In this document: positions 23,851 to 35,090 of the stretch, piece by piece
Layout of the letters: each line of letters begins with the position of its first letter
Numbering within the stretch: position 1 is the first letter of the stretch
Assembly (NCBI RefSeq): GCF_036711975.1
Contig: NC_091971.1
Span: 5,959,501-6,023,500, forward strand
Reading direction: 5' to 3'
From: Onthophagus taurus
Lineage: Eukaryota > Arthropoda > Insecta > Coleoptera > Scarabaeidae
Length of the DNA: 64,000 nucleotides
Program-made: the position numbers and the translations under genes
Notes under the pieces: generated by a model
What the model was told of the DNA's origin: nothing
The model's input: only the letters and a program-made list of their open reading frames with translations
The model's database searches: none

Positions 23851-26460
23851 ATGAAAAGCGACTCAATTAATGTAACAGGTGCTGATTTAAGTATTAAATA
23901 AATTCATTTCATTTAATAACTAAGTAAATTTCAATTTTTTTATTTTTTCAGAAATAATTTGTGAGATATGTGGAGAAAATCACAATTCATCAAATTGCAC
24001 ATTTTTGCATATAAAGCATCATGTAAGATATCAGAACCGATTAAATGGAATTATTTAATTTTATTTTTTGTAGGTAAATGATAAGATAATTCTTTCAAGA
24101 GCACGTTTAACCCTTCCGGATATATTACGGTTAGAAAAAATGTCTTCGGGGGGTTACGATATACTCGCTGATGTCGACATCAAATCAGGCACACAATTTG
24201 GACCTCTCGAAGCGAAACAAACGTTTACTTTAAATCCTGAGATAATATTTCCCTTAAAACAATTCTCACCAAACGAATACTTTACAGAATATTATTTAGA
24301 TACTTGTAATGAACTTGAATGTAATTGGATGATGTTTGTTCAACCAGCGATTAGTGGGGATGAGCAAAACTTAATTTGTTACCAAGTAAGATTGTTGAGG
24401 AAAAAAATACAAAGATTTTTATTGAACAAAAATGTTTTAGAAAGAAAATAATTTGTATTATGCAACAACTTGTGATATTTTAAGAGGGGAGACTTTAAAA
24501 GTGTGGTATAGTCCATTTTATGCTAAATTAATGAATAAGGAATTATTAAAAAAGAGTGTGGTGAAAGAGAATGTTGATTATGGTAGGTTAGAAATGGTAA
24601 ATTATTTTTTGTAAGGTTTTTTAATTTTAGATATAAATACTTTACTTAAAAAGCAACAAAATTTGATACAAAAAGATGTGTGGAATTGTAAATTTTGTGA
24701 TTTCCATGAAAGGAACATAACAAAATTTGCTGCCCATATCTCTGAACATTACTCATCTCAATTAAAAAAAGTTTGTAAATGTTGTAAATCCACTTTTCCA
24801 ACTCATTTAAGTTTGAAGAAGCATTTGCATATTGTTCATGGTAATGCGCCACCTCAAAAGAATCTTAAAAAATTTGATGATAAAGCGCTAAATAATAATA
24901 AGAATTTGGGGAAAGACTCCATGGTTGGGGGGCCGTTATTAAACGAATTATTAACGGATAGCATGGATAATACAAACCTATTTTTACAACAAAACATTGA
25001 AGATTTCGATATACAAAACATCGATAACCAAAACATCCTTTTGGATGGAGATGGAGACAGTTTAAATTTAGGAATGGACAATTTAATCAGCGACAACGAC
25101 AATTTTAATTTCGATCTTAGCGCTGACCAAGAAGAACACGTTTGCGATATCTGCATGAAACCTTTTAACAAACTTAAACAATTAATACAACATTTACAAA
25201 TGCACACGGGAAAATATACGTGCCCAAAGTGTTTAGTTGTGAGTTAAAATGTTTAATTATGAATTTCGTTATTTTTTTTTAAAGATTTTTAGTCGTAACG
25301 AAAATTTAAAAGCACATAAATGCAACCTATCGTTGGAAATGCATCAAAAATGTCCATTTTGCAGCAAAACATTTTCGTTAAAAAAATATTTATCGCGACA
25401 CATTTTGGTGATGCACGGAAAAAAATATCAATGTGTTAATTGCAAGAAAAATTGTACATCAGAAAAATTATTGCAAGAACATAACTGTTTAAACACCCCG
25501 GATAAAGATAAATTCACTTGCATGTTTTGCAATAAAAAGTTTGCCAAAGAATCTTACATGAAAAAACATTTAAAAACGCATTCTCGCAAACGAGATGCAT
25601 CAACCCCAAAATCAGGCGAATTTGTTTGCGAGGTTTGCGCAAAAACATTCGATTCATTAAGAAATTTAAGAAGACACACGGTGTTTCATTTAACCAAAGA
25701 TAATTTCCCATGCAATCAATGCGACAAGAAATTTAGTAGGAGGGATACATTGAGATCCCACATTTCGGTTTATCACTCAAAAGATATTTTTACTTGTGAG
25801 ATTTGTTACAAAAAATTTAAATCAAAAAAATACTTGAGTAATCACAAAAGGACTCACAAAAAAAATAAAATTCACGATTGCAATTTTTGTAATCAAAAAT
25901 TTTTTTTAAAAACCAACTTAGAACGACACAAACGTAACAAACATCTCAACGCATTCAATAACTTAAATAATAAACAAGTTAATGTGGAGTATTATAAATG
26001 CCAATTTTGTTCTAAAGCGGTTAAATTAAAAAGTTCTTTAATGAAACATTTAAAAAAATGTCATGGCAATGAAAACTTCGACCCTAAAGCGATCGTAAAA
26101 GACGTCGCCGTTGTTGATGTTAAAAATGATAAGAATAAAAATGACGCAAAAGAAATTATGATTGATCTTAACCCAGAAATAAATATAATTAAAGAAAATC
26201 GTAATCAAGAAAATGGTTTTAATGATGAATTAATTTTGGATACAAATTTGAATGTTAATAACCAAGAAGTTTGTCTTTCAATGCCCGAATTAAATGAAGT
26301 CGATCAAAATATTACTTTAGGTTGATTATATTTTATATTTTTTTAAACAATTTTTTTTAATTTGTCGGTTTTAGGTGATAACGCGTTTATTTTGGAAAAT
26401 GGGACTATTGTTGAACCTTTAGATCAAGGAAACTTTGTTGTTTATATATTAGGGCAATAA
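23851..26460 (+). CDS. PR/SET-domain zinc-finger protein (PRDM10/15-like)
   Basis: Seven exons: 23851-23878, 23952-24022, 24074-24385, 24441-24582, 24631-25238, 25285-26320 and 26375-26460; 760 aa, all joins in frame. An N-terminal zinc knuckle (ICEICGENHNSSNC) precedes a PR/SET domain (residues about 40-160; GTQFGP, NWMMFVQPA, NLICYQ, LYYATTCDILRGE, VWYSPFYA). About twelve C2H2 fingers follow, from CKFCDF to CQFCSK. This order is that of PRDM4/10/15 proteins, nuclear DNA-binding transcription regulators. Which of these is the true orthologue is not settled here. The last intron has a weak donor (GTTGAT); if unspliced, the protein ends at 26325 and lacks the final 28 residues. The SET lacks an obvious classical catalytic NHS motif, so methyltransferase activity cannot be assumed. 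Confidence 0.88.
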
Positions 26461-26654
26461 CTTTAATTTAAAAAGTTTGATTTAATTTTAAATTAAAACA
26501 TTTAAAACAACATTCCTTCGTGTTTAAAACGCGTTATCGCAAAATCTTTGGCTTAAAAACTAGAAAAACGTTTTTCTTCATTTATCTTCATTGACAAAAA
26601 AACCAGTTAAGCAACATTCATTATCGATTTTTTTAGAAAGTATTTTGATTTTGG
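26461..26654. other. PRDM 3' flank
   Basis: Short AT-rich spacer between the PRDM stop and the next promoter. No clear AATAAA within the first hundred bases. Confidence 0.4.
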
Positions 26655-26662
26655 TATATAAG
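26655..26662 (+). promoter_or_regulatory. TATA box of the Pro-rich repeat gene
   Basis: TATATAAG lies about 30 bases upstream of an Inr-like TCAAATC/TTTCAAA stretch and 78 bases upstream of the ATG at 26733. TATA promoters are common in insect genes with tissue- or stage-specific expression such as cuticle and secreted proteins. Confidence 0.6.
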
Positions 26663-26732
26663 ACAAGTATTAATTTGTTTCAAATCACACTTAAAATTAC
26701 TTTCGAACAATACACATCTATTTTAAAAAAAG

Positions 26733-27783
26733 ATGTACAAGGTAAGTTTTATTTAATTTTTTTTAACCCCCACTTATAATTTTTAATTTTTTTTAGTTCA
26801 TCTTGTTAATCTTCGCCTTTTCGGCAACAATTAACGCAGCGCCCAGCGTTCTTAAAAACACTTATCGGTTTCCGGTTGAGCAAAATTTCGTCCCAATAAA
26901 AAATCAAGAACATCACGAAGAAATTACCCCAATTTTACCGTTTCCGTACCCCCCAAAAGTAGAACCAAACCATGGATATGGACTACCAAAGAAAGACGTG
27001 ATTCCCATAAAACCACATGATGTCTACGGAGTTCCCGTTGTTGTCCCAACAACGCCGATTAAACCGATTCCAACTCAATTCACTTTTAAAGTTATTCCAA
27101 CAGTCCAACCTAAACCGATTTTACCAATCAAACCGGTTATTTCAAAGTATAAATTTGAAGTGGAAGAGAAACCGGTTAAAAAACCGGAAGTTATCGCTCC
27201 ATATCCTGCTAAAGTGATTAAACCTAATATTCCATTTAAACCGGTTCAAAATCAATATAAATTTGTTGTTGAAACTCCAACAACTGCAACTCCCATTTTG
27301 GCTCCGTATCCACCTAAAGTAATCAAACCAATCGTTCCAGTAAAACCGGTTCAAACCCAATATCAATTCATCGTTGAAGCACCAACCACTGCAATTCCAG
27401 TTATTGCCCCATATCCCGCTAAAGTAGCTCATCCAGTTAAAGTAGCTCCTTATCCAAACAAAATCGTGATTAAACCGGTTCAAGAAAAGATAGTGGTTAA
27501 ACCGGTTCAAACTAAATACAATTTCATCGTGGAACAACCAACGACTTCTGCTCCAATTGTAGCTCCAGTTATAACTCCGGTTGTAGCTCCGTATCCTGCT
27601 AAAGTTATTGTGAAGAAACCTATTGAAGTTGTTAAACCCGTTTTAACAAAATACGAGTTTAAATTGGAAGAGCCAGTGGTTCCTCTAGCTCCGTATCCGG
27701 CCAAAACGGCACCTTATCCAGCCAAAGATGCCCCTACTGTGGTTATTGGATTACCACATAAAGTTTATGGTGTGCCGCAATAA
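26733..27783 (+). CDS. Secreted Pro/Lys/Val-rich repeat protein
   Basis: Exons 26733-26741 (MYK) and 26797-27783; about 331 aa. The tiny first exon and a signal peptide (MYKFILLIFAFSATINAAPS) are typical of insect cuticular or other secreted structural proteins. The mature part is five to six degenerate repeats of about 35-40 residues with the pattern APYPAKV, then KP(V)xPxKPVQTQY(x)FxVE, then APTTA. It has no cysteine. Tyr and Lys placed regularly in a Pro-rich chain suggest a structural matrix or cuticle role, which is inference. I do not recognise the family by name. AATAAA signals at about 27832-27850 fit its 3' end. The antisense open frame at 27142-27537 is a shadow of the repeats. Confidence 0.8.
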
Positions 27784-28159
27784 ATTTGTTCGGTAATTTT
27801 TTTAATTTATCTCAAAAAAAAGATTTTTTTTAAATAAAAATTTAATAAATTTGTTAAAATTTTCTTTTATTTCTTTTTCCTATGACTGATTTATTTTGGG
27901 GTTGAGTAAGTTTGCTTGGAGTTGGGTTGGGTTAGATAGCTTTGGTATTATAATAAAGTATACAAATGTATTGATTGAACACTTTTCATATTTATGTTTT
28001 CTTTTATTACGTCCAAACAGAAAAAAATATAACCTTTCCTATATCTTACAAAAAATCTCATCTCAAATCTATTCCTTAAAAAATAAATTACATCTTTATA
28101 TTACATTATGGAACCTCAAAAAACTTAAACCATAAACCGTCTTCGTTTTCGTTCCCTTT
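27784..28159. other. 3' flanks of two convergent genes
   Basis: Holds the AATAAA signals of the Pro-rich gene and the 3' UTR of the minus-strand lectin. Nothing else seen. Confidence 0.45.
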
Positions 28160-29627
28160 TTACAAGCGAATACCAGGATTTGTGGAAGCAACATAATTTA
28201 AAAGTTCTTCGGAATCTTCGCAAACAACCGGTTTTTCGTGGTAACAAGCAACATCGTGCCAAGCGATTCCATCGTTATAAACATTATTCAAAATGGACAA
28301 ACAAGATTCCGTCGTTCCATTAATATCGAATTCGGCGTTATCAGGTTGACGTTGTTTTTTGTGTCCGGTTGAAGACCACGGGTTGTATTGCCAACCTCCG
28401 GGAGTTTGATTTGTAGGCGACATCTTTTCGCGATTCGCCGACCAAAACCACCCATAAACATTTTTAGGTTCTAAATCAGCACGGTTTTCGCAACCTTTGA
28501 AGTCGCAAAGCCTTCCAGACGTCCAAATATACGGTACATCATCTATTGAAAAGAATTAATTTGAAGGTGTTAAACTTTAACTTTAAGTAATTGTTGTTTT
28601 TTCTTTGTGAGTAATAAAATTCGAAGGCGATTTCGAAACTGAAAACGTGATGAAGTTGCTTATAGCTTTGAAATGCCGTCGACCTTTGCCCCTTTTTCTC
28701 ATTTTAAAACGACGACGACATATTTACCGCGAGATTCTTCTTCTTGTCGTAATATTGACCGTAACCGCTATACGAAGAAATTTACATAACTCACATCTTT
28801 TACATAACACTTACTCTGTTGAATCAACCTGAAGATCATGTTATTCTCTTCTTGGCTTTCCAACGATACCAAATCCATACAATATTCTCTACAAATATTT
28901 CTTCCATCTAACCAATCAAATTTTCGATTTTGTAATGCAGGAACATGACCGGTAAAGAAATAATTGTGTCCCCTAAAGAAAAATTGTTTCGGTCCTAAAA
29001 TATAAAAATTAAAAATAATTTAGAAAACCGTTTCTTTTAAAAGTTAATTAACTTTTGTGGTTTTGTGTTTGAAAAGATTTTGTAAGGATTCTCTTTGGTT
29101 ATTTCCAGTCACGTATTTAACACTTTCTTTCGTGGCGGTTTCTTTTAAATTTTAACGTGACTTCAATTCTTAAATAAACAAAGTACATCGTTTTCTAAAA
29201 ACTAATTTATCTTTATCAATAAATTAATGTTATATTCTTCATGAATGCGTCGCCTTAAAACCTTTTATCTTAAATGTTAGTGGACATTTACAAACACGGT
29301 GGAGTTATGAAAAGATTTGTTTGTAATAGGACAAATCTAGACATCTCTTTAAACGTATATCTCTTAACGATTGTAACCTTTAACACGCTGAAAGAAGTCG
29401 TGTTTCAACACATCTTTTTAATTTAATTTATTTTCATTCAATTTTTTTTTAAAGGAAGCAACAAAAACTTGTTAATTAAACTTACTGTTTGCGCATTTAT
29501 TAGGCACTGGTAGCGAAAGAAATCTTCCTGGTCGATTAGAAACTGGTCTTGCTTGGTTTATGGTTGCAGGTTCCGCGTAAGATATGGCAATGAAACAGGC
29601 AGCGATCGTTAAATAGGCGAACTTCAT
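28160..29627 (-). CDS. Secreted C-type lectin
   Basis: Coding exons on the minus strand: 29627-29486, 28994-28815 and 28542-28160; 234 aa, joins in frame. A signal peptide (MKFAYLTIAACFIAISYA) is followed by an Arg/Pro-rich linker and one C-type lectin-like domain: NRKFDWLDGRNICREYCMDL, LVSLES, IWTSGRLCDFKGC, WSANREKM, then GWQYNPWS, a QPD triplet, ESCLSI, and WHDVACYHEKPVVCE. Cysteine spacing fits a long-form CTLD. Insect lectins of this type act in the haemolymph in pathogen recognition, or in cuticle and tracheae. QPD is the galactose-type sugar motif, but its context here is not canonical. The transcript probably starts at about 32150, with the first exon non-coding. Confidence 0.9.
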
Positions 29628-31966
29628 CTATAGAAACAAAAAAAATATTAAAAAAAAAAAGAAATTCAATAAAATACTATATTTTTTTATTATATTTTAA
29701 GAGTTTTCTAAAAAAAATGAGTTAAAACTTTCTATTTGGCCTTTGGCGTATCGTTAATTTGTTACTTTTGTTTAATATTATAGCATTGCGAGATGAATAT
29801 GTAAATAAAGTAAATGGATGCGTGTGTGTGTATTTGCATTTGAAATGGCTTCGAGGGGATTTTAAAAAAGTAACGTTGAAGATTTATTATGTAACGTGTT
29901 TGCTTTAGGATTAGTCATTTCTATAACACGCTTTATTGAGATCTATTAAATAAGATTTTATAATATCTTTTGCAAAACGTATCACTATGAGAAAAATTGT
30001 TTGTTTAACCCTTGTTTGGCAGATATTTAGAAGACTGCTTCTAACTAATTTAAGGCATAATGTTATGAAGCTGCTTAGCAAAATGAAAATTTGTAATAAT
30101 TACTTCCTTTGGGGTTAAATTACTTTGGAAATTGATGGAGCTGCTTTGAAGTTGCGTAATTTAGTATTGAGGTTGGGTTGCTTTGAGATTATATTTCTGT
30201 GGGGTTGCTGAACTTTCTTTAGTGTTGGGTTGCTTCGTGGTTAAGTTACTTTTGGATAGGGTTTCTTGCGGTTCCGATTACTTATTGGGTTACTTTGAGA
30301 TTGTATTGCTGTGGGATCGAATTGTTTTGGGCTGGTATAGCTTCAGAGTTGACTTTCCTTGACCTTCAGTTGCTTAGCAATCTGATGATCTTGCTTTAGA
30401 GTTAAGTTGCTTTGCTTTCGATTACTTTGTGATTTAGTTGCTATGGACTTGCTTTGAGTTGGGTATTTGTACAAGGTTGGTTTGTGGTTGAGTTACTTTT
30501 AGATTAGCGACTTTTGGCAACCGACCTCAGCTTTCTTCATCATCAAATGAAGGAATATAAATAAACTATTCTATATTAAGGAGACAATGACATATTTCCC
30601 TTATTTGCAAAAGATTGTTAAGGACAAAACGTGAACGATATGGAAATTAGAACTAAAATTAAAATAGCAAAATGAAAATTTTCAATAATTATTCCTTTGG
30701 GGTTCAATTACTTTGGAAATTGATGGAGTTATTTTAGAATTGCGTAATTTTGTGCTTGGGGTTGGATTACTTCGTTGTTAAGTTACTTTTGAATTGAGTT
30801 GCTTGGGGTTTTAATTACTTATGGGATACATTCCTTTGGGATTTACTTGTTTTGGAATATGATTAAGTTGCTTTGGAGTTGGGTTACTTTGACGTTCAGC
30901 TGCTTTGCGATTTGATGATCTTGCTTTAGAGTTGAGTTGCTTTGGCTTAGTTTTGATGGACTTATTTTGATACAGGGTTGCTTTGTGGTTGAGTTAGTTC
31001 TAGATTAGCGACTTTTGGCAAGACCTCAGCTTTGTTCATCATCAAATGAAGGAATAAAACATTTTTACAGTGTAATATCAATAACAATTCTATATTAAGG
31101 CGACAAAAACATATTTCCGTTATTTGCAAACGAATGTTAAGCATAAAACGTGATCGAGATAACACCTCGGCCTCAAGCAACTTTGGTTTCGTTAAATCAA
31201 ATTAAGAAGAAATAAAACTTTCTGACATATTGGGAAGCAACAACGCAGAATCTAGTATTATTAGACCAGATTCGCTTAAGACTTAAACAAATAATGATGA
31301 CAGTTCTACATTAAAATTTGATATTTTTGCTTTGGAATTGAGTTGAGCTGCTTACGATTTGATGTGCTTACTTTGGAAATGAGTTGATCTCAAAAACGAA
31401 TGGACATTTCTAAACCCGGTTTTCTTTGTTGAAAAGGTGATGTTATATTTCTTTCTTCTAAGTTATTTTTAGAATTAACTTTTTATGGTATTTTTTTTAA
31501 ATACTTTTTAAATCAACGTCCTCGAAAATAAATTAAACTTTATCTCCCATCAAAAATTCATCAGTATTATTTATACACGAATCGTTCACGAATTTCATTT
31601 ACATTTTAATCCGATTACGCAATAGGTAACCGATTTAAGTTGGTACGATAATAAAAATGTTAATTCTTGTATTTAAAAATTTTCCAAACTTCAAATTTAA
31701 ACCAACTACGAAACTAACACCTTTTTAAAGTACTTTTCTTGTGGGAACTCCCATTTGACCCAATTTCGAAAACGACTACGATTGTTTCGTATTTCTCGTT
31801 CGCAATTATTCGAACTCACGACAAACCGAAGACGAAGTTTAAATTTTCATTTAAATCGAGAAAAGAATTTTTATGTAAAGGATTCGAAGGTTACACGCAC
31901 GTAACAAGTTAATTTTAGAAGAATAACTCTTTTTTTATTAATAAGTGATTAACAAGAATAACTTAC
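29628..31966 (-). other. 5' UTR intron of the lectin gene
   Basis: An acceptor (TTTCTATAG) abuts the lectin ATG, and a donor (GTAAGT) lies at 31966 reading leftwards, defining an intron of about 2.3 kb. It contains the TTGCTTTG-rich duplicated region listed separately and no coding sequence. Confidence 0.6.
30055..31180. repeat. Degenerate TTGCTTTGRG repeat, duplicated
   Basis: G/T-rich low-complexity sequence built of variants of TTGCTTTGAGTTGGGTTAC. It occurs as two related ~550-base halves: 30065-30640 and 30660-31165 share the start (GCAAAATGAAAATTT), the middle (ACTTTGGAAATTGATGGAG) and the end (TCATCATCAAATGAAGGAAT and ACATATTTCC). This is a tandem duplication of a simple-repeat block. 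Confidence 0.75.
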
Positions 31967-32150
31967 CGTTAAGAAAATACCCAAATAAATTAAATAAAAT
32001 AAAAAAAGGAACTTTTTGCCACTTTTTCGTTCACTTATTTTTTTTTGTGTTGAACCAAATTGTTTGATGGTGCTCTTTTATAACTTACCTTTGTTGGTTG
32101 TTTACGTTTCGTTAGATTTAACAAAACGTAGAACACAAAAACGAAATCTC
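31967..32150 (-). other. Non-coding first exon of the lectin gene (inferred)
   Basis: Lies between the donor at 31966 and a start site expected about 25-30 bases from the TATA box at 32172-32182. No ATG-initiated frame of note on this strand. The 3' limit is exact; the 5' limit is approximate. Confidence 0.5.
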
Positions 32151-32171
32151 CGAGTAAAATTGTCGCCGGTA

Positions 32172-32182
32172 GTATTTATATA
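32172..32182 (-). promoter_or_regulatory. TATA box of the lectin gene
   Basis: On the minus strand TATATAAATAC, in a good position for the non-coding exon ending at donor 31966. The plus-strand open frame at 32016-32225 crosses it and is not considered real. Confidence 0.55.
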
Positions 32183-33029
32183 CAGAGTGGAAGAGTACAC
32201 AGAAAATGTTGTGGTGGGATCATAATCCCACCATCATTTTCGCTTTTCATCTTCTTTATTTCCAATCGGTTTTTATTACACACGTCCATATTAAAAAAAG
32301 AATTCTTTGTTAAGTTATCTTCTCAGATTCAGATTCAATTTTCTTAAATTTAGCTAATTAAACTTTGATTAAATTTCTTACACAAATTTCAATTTAAACT
32401 CATTATTTATTATTCCCGGTACGAATATCTTTCGTAAAATCGTCTTTAAAACGTGTCGCAACCAAAAAACGAAATACTATGTGCAATTTACAAGTGCATC
32501 ATCATTACAAATGCATTTTCTACGACCTTTTATAACGCGTTTTAACTTAAAAGACGATCTCCAACGCTATAGGTTTTAATGGGTTTTAACTTCACCGCCG
32601 TGGTCGTTTCGTTTTTAATGTTAAGGTTGTAGGCTATTTTATTCGCGATTACCTGTTATTTTAGACAATTTTCTTATGACTTTTTAGAGTTCACTTCAGT
32701 TAACACCTAACAACTAATCAATTTTATTTTTCTTTTTAATTTTATTTTTTATTTACAATTTCCGCGTTGTTTCTTTTTTCTTGTTTAAACGTTAACCGTT
32801 TTAATAATTATGTATTTAAATGAGTTGTTTGTTGCAACGTCTGATTATTAATTTGTAAAGATTAACTTACAAATTACATCTTGGCCTTTTCAATGTTCTT
32901 TTATCACGAAAGATATTTCATCGTAATTAATGTACAGTAACATGTTTTATAATTTAATATAAATAATTTATTTTGTATTAATTTACATTAGACACTATAC
33001 AGGGAATTTCATATAACTCGCAATATTTG
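32183..33029. other. Intergenic sequence left of the 292-bp satellite
   Basis: No gene seen. The last part (about 32990-33040) is a dispersed motif, GGGAATTTCATATAACTCGC, that recurs near 49845 in another element. Confidence 0.4.
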
Positions 33030-34935
33030 AATGCTGTAACCATACTATTCACAGGGAAATTAAAATTTTGTTATTTTTAAAAATGTTATTAATAAAAGTT
33101 GTTTGTGATTTAATTGCAAACAAATATTGTTTACAAAAAATTTTAAAACGATCAATAATTATTAAGATAACCTCAAAAATATAACTTTATAACAGTATAC
33201 AGGGCCACCTGGCGAAGATATGAAAAAGTTTTATTAAAATAATCGATTTGAAATCAAATTTTAAATCAATTTTGTATCAAACATTTTTCGATTAAAACAA
33301 CATATCGTCAATTGCTGTGACATTTAATGAACCATACTATTCACAGGGAAATTAAAATTTCGTTATTTTTAAAAATGTTATTAATAAAAGTTGTTTATAA
33401 TTTAATTGCAAACAAATATTGTTTACAAAAAATTTTAAAACGATCAATAATTATTAAGATAATGTCAAAAATATAACTTTATAACAGTATACAGGGCCAC
33501 CTGGTGGAGATATAAAAAAGTTTTATTAAAATAATCGATTTGAAATCAAATTTTAAATCAATTTTGTATCAAACATTTTTCGATTAAAACAACATATCGT
33601 CAATTGCTGTGACATTTAATGGACCATACTATTCACAGGGAAATTAAAATTTAGTTATTTTTAAAAATGTTATTAATAAAAGTTGTTTGTAATTTAATTG
33701 TAAACAAATATTGTTTACAAAAAATTTTAAAATGATCAATAATTATTAAGATAATGTCAAAAATATAACTTTATAACAGTATACAGGGCCACCTGGTGGA
33801 GATATAAAAAAGTTTTATTAAAATAATCGATTTGAAATCAAATTTAAAATCAATTTTGTATCAAACATTTTTCGATTAAAACAACATATCGTCAATTGCT
33901 GTGACATTTAATGGACCATACTATTCACAGGGAAATTAAAATTTTGTTATTTTTAAAAATGTTATTAATAAAAGTTGTTTGTAATTTAATTGCAAACAAA
34001 TATTGTTTACAAAAAATTTTAAAACGATCAATAATTATTAAGATAACCTCAAAAATATAACTTTATAACAGTATACAGGGCCACCTGGTGGAGATATGAA
34101 AAAGTTTTATTAAAATAATCGATTTAAAATCAAATTTAAAATCAATTTTGTATCAAACATTTTTCGATTAAAACAACATATCGTCAATTGCTGTGACATT
34201 TAATGGACCATACTATTCACAGGGAAATTAAAATTTCGTTATTTTTAAAAATGTTATTAATAAAAGTTGTTTATAATTTAATTGCAAACAAATATTGTTT
34301 ACAAAAAATTTTAAAACGATCAATAATTATTAAGATAATGTCAAAAATATAACTTTATAACAGTATACAGGGCCACCTGGTGGAGATATAAAAAAGTTTT
34401 ATTAAAATAATCGATTTGAAATCAAATTTTAAATCAATTTTGTATCAAACATTTTTCGATTAAAACAACATATCGTGAATTGCTGTGACATTTAATGGAC
34501 CATACTATTCACAGGGAAATTAAAATTTTGTTATTTTCAAAAATGTTATTAACTAAAGTTGTTTGTAATTTAATTGCAAACAAATATTGTTTACAAAAAA
34601 TTTTAAAATGATCAATAATTATTAAGATAATCTCAAAAATATAACTTTATAACAGTATACAGGGCCACCTGGTGGAAATATGAAAAAGTTTTATTAAAAT
34701 AATCGATTTGAAATCAAATTTAAAATCAATTTTGTATCAAACATTTTTCGATTAAAACAACATATCGTCAATCGCTGTGACATTTAATGGACCATACTAT
34801 TCACAGGGAAATTAAAATTTTGTTATTTTCAAAAATGTTATTAATAAAAATTATTTGTAATTTAACTGTAAACACATATTGTTTACAAAAGATTTTAAAA
34901 CGATCAATAATTATTAAGATAATCCCAAAACTATA
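33030..34935. repeat. 292-bp satellite, about 6.5 units
   Basis: Tandem units begin CATACTATTCACAGGG at 33041, 33333, 33625 and so on, period 292 bases. Each carries TATACAGGGCCACCTGGTGG in the middle and ends CAATTGCTGTGACATTTAATG. Units are about 95% or more alike by eye, so the array is young. The last unit breaks off near 34935 directly into a hairpin-family repeat. Confidence 0.95.
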
Positions 34936-35090
34936 ACTTATAGACCGAGAATTAGAAACATTCGGATTTAGCTGCACGTCTCTCAAGACGGCTAAACCCG
35001 AATGATTCTTGTTCTAGGCCTTGTGTTAGTTCTAGTGATAGTGCTAGTGTAAAACTAGAACTAACACTAGAGCTAGAACTAGAAAATATT
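34936..35090. repeat. Hairpin repeat family, copy 2
   Basis: Core hairpin: CATTCGGATTTAGC and GGCTAAACCCGAATG around GTCTCTCAAGAC, flanked by CTAGTGTTAGTTCTAG-like arms on both strands. It starts at the exact edge of the 292-bp satellite. Confidence 0.85.

Noticed and set aside
27142-27537. Antisense open frame opposite the Pro-rich repeat gene
   Set aside because: Asn/Phe-rich shadow caused by the repetitive coding strand.
32016-32225. 69-codon plus-strand open frame
   Set aside because: Covers the lectin TATA box and first exon on the opposite strand.
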